Of a DNA stretch of 64,000 bases, positions 59,908 to 64,000 are shown piece by piece (within the stretch, counting starts at the first letter, position 1; each line of letters opens with the position of its first letter). Location of the stretch: positions 48,750,953 to 48,814,952 of the forward strand of contig OY288256.1 of NCBI GenBank assembly GCA_958450325.1, given 5' to 3'. This DNA comes from Agrostemma githago. Lineage: Eukaryota > Streptophyta > Magnoliopsida > Caryophyllales > Caryophyllaceae. Under the pieces are notes generated by a model that saw nothing but the letters and a program-made list of their open reading frames with translations, had not been told where the DNA came from and searched no databases. Position numbers and translations under genes: made by a program.

Positions 59908-60912
59908 GGTCCTGTAACCCAAAAATCCGAGGGGTTTGACACACGTTTCAAGCCCCGTCCTTTATCGACTTTAGTCATCACGTGTAAAGACTATCACGTG
60001 ATCTTCCTATTTTCAAAACCATGCACATCACGACACGTAGAACGACTTTGATCAACTTTTGACGTGATAAGTCGGGACAAGACTACGGGATATGAGATCT
60101 GGCGAGCAATATGCCACAGTCTCATATTTCCGTCCTTCGTTTAGTACACGACATAATGTGTATTTAATCGGAGTTAGTCCATCTACATATTTCGCGGTCT
60201 AGTTTACATACGGGTCCGTCCCTATCATTATATTGCGTTATTCTTATTTCGTTTATTACTTTTACGTAATGTTGTATTGTGAATTCCGGGTTGTATTTCC
60301 GCCCGTGTAATTTGTACGTTATTTTTATTTATTTTCGAGCTTTGTTTATTTATTTGTTTTACGCTTTATAAATGAACCTCGCATGCTAAATCACTTCGAC
60401 AAATAATAAGATGCATTAAATGACGTAGTTAACGCAAAATTCACATGCTTAGCTCGAAAACACTGTTTGCATATCATTTAATTATTTTACTAGCGCGCGT
60501 ACACGAACACGAACGGTGTCTTAGTAGAGGCCGCCATGTGCGGGCGGGGTTGGGTGTCCTCAGTGGGCTTCCCAACACGTACCCTCACCCCTTACTCAGA
60601 ACCTTTGGTTTCCGGATGTCCGAAACCCTTGGCGCACGAGAGTCATTTTATATACGAAAGCCGGTGTAAACGGTATCGGTATAACAATGCAAAGGGACGA
60701 GCCCCATAAACTCTGAAATCGAAGTGGGCTTACTTTGTGTATAGCCCATGACGACATAGAGTGGGCTCGTATGGTTCCGAATAACCACAAAATTCGGTGG
60801 CGACTCCATTTTGACTTAAATTTCGAACCCGAGAACAATCTCACCACGAGATTCATTCGCCTACCCAAACCCGCGCTTCGCCGCGTCGGGGTGGACCTTC
60901 GTCATGTCCATA

Positions 60913-60934
60913 ATTTGGCGACTCCGCTAGGGAT
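60913..60934 (+). other. primer-binding site, second element
   Basis: TTTGGCGACTCCGCTAGGGA directly follows the LTR, as in the first element. Confidence 0.7.
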
Positions 60935-62181
60935 ACCTGATGTACCACATGTCATCGGGGTTCCTAGGGTGAGACTCGAAGAGAAATCGTTCGTAGATTA
61001 GTGTGCGCGCATTAGTTTAATAATTCATGCATAACCCAAATTTGCCCGGGCCTGTTACTTGTGACCGACGTCCCACTATACCACGGTGCATTCCTACATG
61101 GGAGCGCTAAAGACATCGATGGTGGAACTCGTCTCGGTTTTGCGGCATGTCCTAAGACCAACTCGGCTTAGGGAGTCCGTCCATCACACAAGAAAGCCAT
61201 CGTTGTTGGTATAGACCCTATTTTGACCGACCGAGACTTAGCGTAATGCATACATAAGCGTCGTTATAATGCTTGTTTGACTACGTGCTACTTGGTTTCC
61301 GTGTCATTTTTCAAAAACCGTCATTTCAAAATTGCATCTTTCCAAAATACCAAATTTCAAAAAACCCGAAATACTGTCCGTTTCGGGACCCATCTTTCCA
61401 AAACATCCAAATTTGAAAAACCCGAAATGCTGCCCGTTTCAGGACTCACCTTTTCAAAATATCCCATTTTCAAAACTCGGAATGCCGCCGAAATTTAGGA
61501 TCAACGATTTGACTCAAAATATCCTTTTCTGTAGTCGGCATGCTGTCCGTTTTAATTCTCGAATTTCCACCCCCCCCCCCACCCCCACCACCTTGATTTT
61601 CGGAATATTCCTTTTCAAAATTCTAATCTCGTTTTTTCGAAATTCCGTTTTCAGTTTTCAAAACTCTCGGAAATTCGTTCATTTTGCATTTAAACCTCAA
61701 CCTTTCCAAAACTTTCAACTTTCTTAAAATAAACCTTCCTTATTATAGGACCTACCGTCTATCCGTGTGTCGGGTGTTTGCATAGTACGTAGAGGGTTTA
61801 TAGCGTCGAAACTCCGTCGATCTTATATCACGAGTTTCCCTCATTTCCCGAGTCCGCCTTATCTGTCAAGGCACGACCAACCCGCGTGGGGCATACCCCT
61901 ACAAAGGAAAGTCCGTCCATACACTCGAGTCAAAAGTCTGGGGAATAATCTCACGTGGACCTTCCTTCGAACGGGACAAGGCCCACTAAGCCAAAATCCT
62001 AAGGAAGTCATACCACCTACGAGTCATCTGTCGAAGTGTCTTTCTCGAGTCTTTTCCACTAAGTCCTTTTCCTTTTGGGTCGCTCGGGATGTGTTTTTTT
62101 ACGGTTCCGAGATCTGGGTTCGGTTTCTGATTACGTGGTGTTCTTACATATAGGCCACCGGCAACCAGACACACTCGCAGG
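60935..62181 (+). other. 5' leader of the second element
   Basis: No gene is seen. A short imperfect repeat of ~57 bp (AACCCGAAATGCTGCCCGTT and variants) occupies about 61350-61500; a C tract lies near 61570. It ends with the GGCCACCGG...CCAGAC context before gag, as in the first copy. Confidence 0.6.
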
Positions 62182-63810
62182 ATGGAAACTGCTTTAGCTG
62201 ATCTAAAAACCTCTGTGGACGCCATGATCGACAAACAGGCCGACATCGAAGCCCAACTGAATGAAATGAGGGCTGGACAAGTTGCTATCGTCACTCGATT
62301 GGCTACGGTGGAGCACAGGACTCCTAATACCGGGACTAATGGGCCTCTGGCTGAACTGGTTAGCTCAGTACGCCGACTGGAGGAGCAAGTTCACTTGACT
62401 GGGAGTAATAATATCCATCGGGAGAATAGTCGTGAGTACAACCCGGTGAGTGACAAACTGCCCGCAAACCTGAATCTCACGGGTTTGCCCATGTTTGAGG
62501 GAACTGAAGACCCGTTACTACATGTACGGGCCTTCAAGGAGTTCATGGCCATCAAGGGAGTGGATTCCTCCATGTTCAAGAACCTTTTTGCCGCATCTCT
62601 TGAAAAGCACCCTCGGGCCTGGTACTACAGGCTAGACCCGAAGAAATACCCTACTTGGGATGATGTGGCCACCGAGTTCGCTCGGAACTATGCTGACAAC
62701 ACCGAGATCCAAACCACAATGAGGTCTCTGGAGGTTATGGCCCAAGAGCCGAAGGAAGGTTTCACCAAATACCTTCAACGCTGGAGGGCCGAGAGCGTGA
62801 AACTGGTCGATAAGCCCAGTGAGAAGACTTTGGTGGAGGCTTTTGTCAAGAACCTCCTCCCATCCTACCGGGTTCACCTCTGATATGCTGTCATACCCAA
62901 TTTCACCACCCTTACTGAAATGGGTATGAGGATCGAAGATGACCTAAGACTGGAAGGCCTCACTAAGGCCGCTGCTAAGGGTTACCAAGGGGCATCTTCC
63001 TCCACTACCAAGCCTCAAGCTGCAACCCGCAGTATTTTCGACGCGGTTAATCTACTAGATGCCCCGTCCAAGAAGAACACCCCACCTCGAGTTTTCACTG
63101 ACATAGGTACGACCTATACTTATGCCTTACAAAGGCTATCCTCTAAAGGCCTAATCCAACTGATAGGCCCAACTCCTGAAGTTCCGGTCGAGCGACGCTC
63201 CAAGAACTACAATGCCCAAGCCTATTGCCAGTACCACCGAGGCAATGGGCATGATACCGAGAAGTGCTGGAAGCTGAAACACTTGATCCAGAACCTGATC
63301 GAAAGCGGTAAAATCCCGCTACCCGGAGATAAGCCCAGCAACAAGGAGAATCCTTTTAGCTCCCACGCCATCTTTACCGGGGAGGTTATTGATTGCTCCC
63401 ACCTTATCTCTCCATTTATCCCGCAAGTGAACGGGATCTAGTTCGACGACGAGGATGACGTCTACCTCGCCAAAGGGGAAGCTGTCCCCATCACCTCCGA
63501 GGAGATTCGAAGGACTAAATCCCGAGTCCTAACCAGTAACCACCTTGGCCGTCCCTACCAAGCCACTAGCTCTAGGGACGCCCCCATCCCGACAACCGTC
63601 ACTGAGCCATTCAGGACGGAAGTCGCCCCCGAGGAGCCAACTGCTGAAACGGCTCTCGTAAAGCAGTTGAAGAAAACCCGAGTTGACCTCACTATATGGC
63701 AACTCCTGGTTAGCTCTCAAGAGCATCGAGAAGCACTTACAAAGGCTCTCGATCAAATTAAGATCGACTCTTTGGTTACCCCTGCTGAGATGGTAGCCAC
63801 GGTCCTGCCC
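62182..63810 (+). pseudogene. gag: gag of the second element
   Basis: Collinear with the gag at 39283: LPMFEGTEDPLLHVRAFKEF, WYYRLDPKKY, and the knuckle-like YCQYHRGNGHDTEKC (with the expected His). The frame is broken by TGA at 62881 (Arg codon in the other copy) and TAG at 63439 (Trp codon in the other copy). A one-base loss near 63810 shifts it before protease. The Gln codon corresponding to the first copy's TAA is intact here, so the two copies decayed independently. Confidence 0.9.
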
Positions 63811-64000
63811 ACCTGAAGGGCAAAGCTAAGGAAGGAGGTCCGATGATCACTTTCTCTGAGGCCGACCTACCATCATTCGGGGCCTCCCATAACCTGGCCC
63901 TCTACATTACGGTGGTTTGCCGAGGAAAATACCTCCCTATGACCATGGTTGATGATGGGTCCGCCGTGAATGTCCTTCCCTTAAGGACCGCCAAAGCCCT
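63811..64000 (+). pseudogene. protease start, second element (partial)
   Basis: In the shifted frame LALYITVVCRGKYLPMTMV is followed by the active-site motif DDGSAVNVLP, matching the protease at 40966. The window ends here. Confidence 0.8.

Larger units (their letters stand above)
58396..60912 (+). repeat. 5' LTR of the second Retand-like element
   Basis: About 2517 bp, with TATAAATA at 58913-58920 and both palindrome clusters. The left flank is AGAAG; its partner lies outside the window. Confidence 0.92.
58396..64000 (+). mobile_element. second Retand-like element, 5' part
   Basis: 5' LTR at 58396-60912, PBS, leader, gag and the start of protease, running off the window. The LTR start is TGTAGACACC; the LTR ends in TCCATA where others have TCCACA, probably one substitution. 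It is diverged from the element at 35658, so it is a separate subfamily. Confidence 0.92.

Overview
The window is a plant nuclear, repeat-dominated segment. I see no intact host gene, no tRNA or rRNA gene and no CRISPR. Everything that looks coding is a transposon gene, a decayed gene copy or a captured fragment. The Tat/Ogre-type (Retand-like) Ty3/gypsy elements with a second, archaeal-type RNase H show an angiosperm. Caryophyllales, perhaps Caryophyllaceae (Silene and relatives), is my guess from the resemblance to Retand and from no diagnostic host gene.

Layout. 1-6720: AT-rich sequence with direct duplications, a MULE-like foldback element with a 9-bp target duplication (1648-2674), and a higher-order tandem array with strong hairpins (5500-6512). 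7001-8437: two inverted, decayed F-box-like genes. 8630-15671: a decayed FAR1/MULE-type gene on the minus strand, cut by a solo LTR (10553-12762) and bracketed by two arrays of related ~67-79-bp repeats. It ends in a terminal sequence shared with a (TA)n-inserted element at 55.8 kb. 15731-31918: a PIF/Harbinger relic (transposase, then a Myb/SANT-like gene, then a right terminal repeat), split by a 12.8-kb nest: long LTR1 (+) containing a LINE fragment, a Harbinger-like MITE and long LTR2 (-), with an Athila-like element inside LTR2. 32152-35010: a second (TA)n-inserted element carrying a 754-bp duplication of a captured gene piece. 35658-53721: a complete but decayed 18-kb Retand-like retrotransposon with a perfect 5-bp target duplication. 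It has gag, protease, RT, two RNase H domains, integrase, and an antisense plant-mobile-domain-like gene that is itself split by a solo LTR. 53722-58395: AT-rich DNA with a Stowaway MITE, a foldback around a third (TA)n-inserted element, and a LINE ORF1 fragment. 58396-64000: the 5' half of a second Retand-like element, running off the window.

The most notable signal is regulatory-looking. All Retand-like LTRs carry 14-bp palindromes (CACTCGATCGAGTG and variants) in pairs whose starts are 21-23 bp apart, exactly 21 bp in the downstream cluster of every LTR, about two helical turns. One cluster is always upstream of the TATA box and one downstream of it. A further cluster lies in the intron of the element's antisense gene. 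The unrelated Athila-like LTR has six palindromes of another sequence (TCCCGGTCGGGA type), again 20-21 bp apart within groups and again upstream of a TATA box. The second notable signal is a family of (TA)n-inserted elements, one of which appears to carry a FAR1/MULE-type gene.
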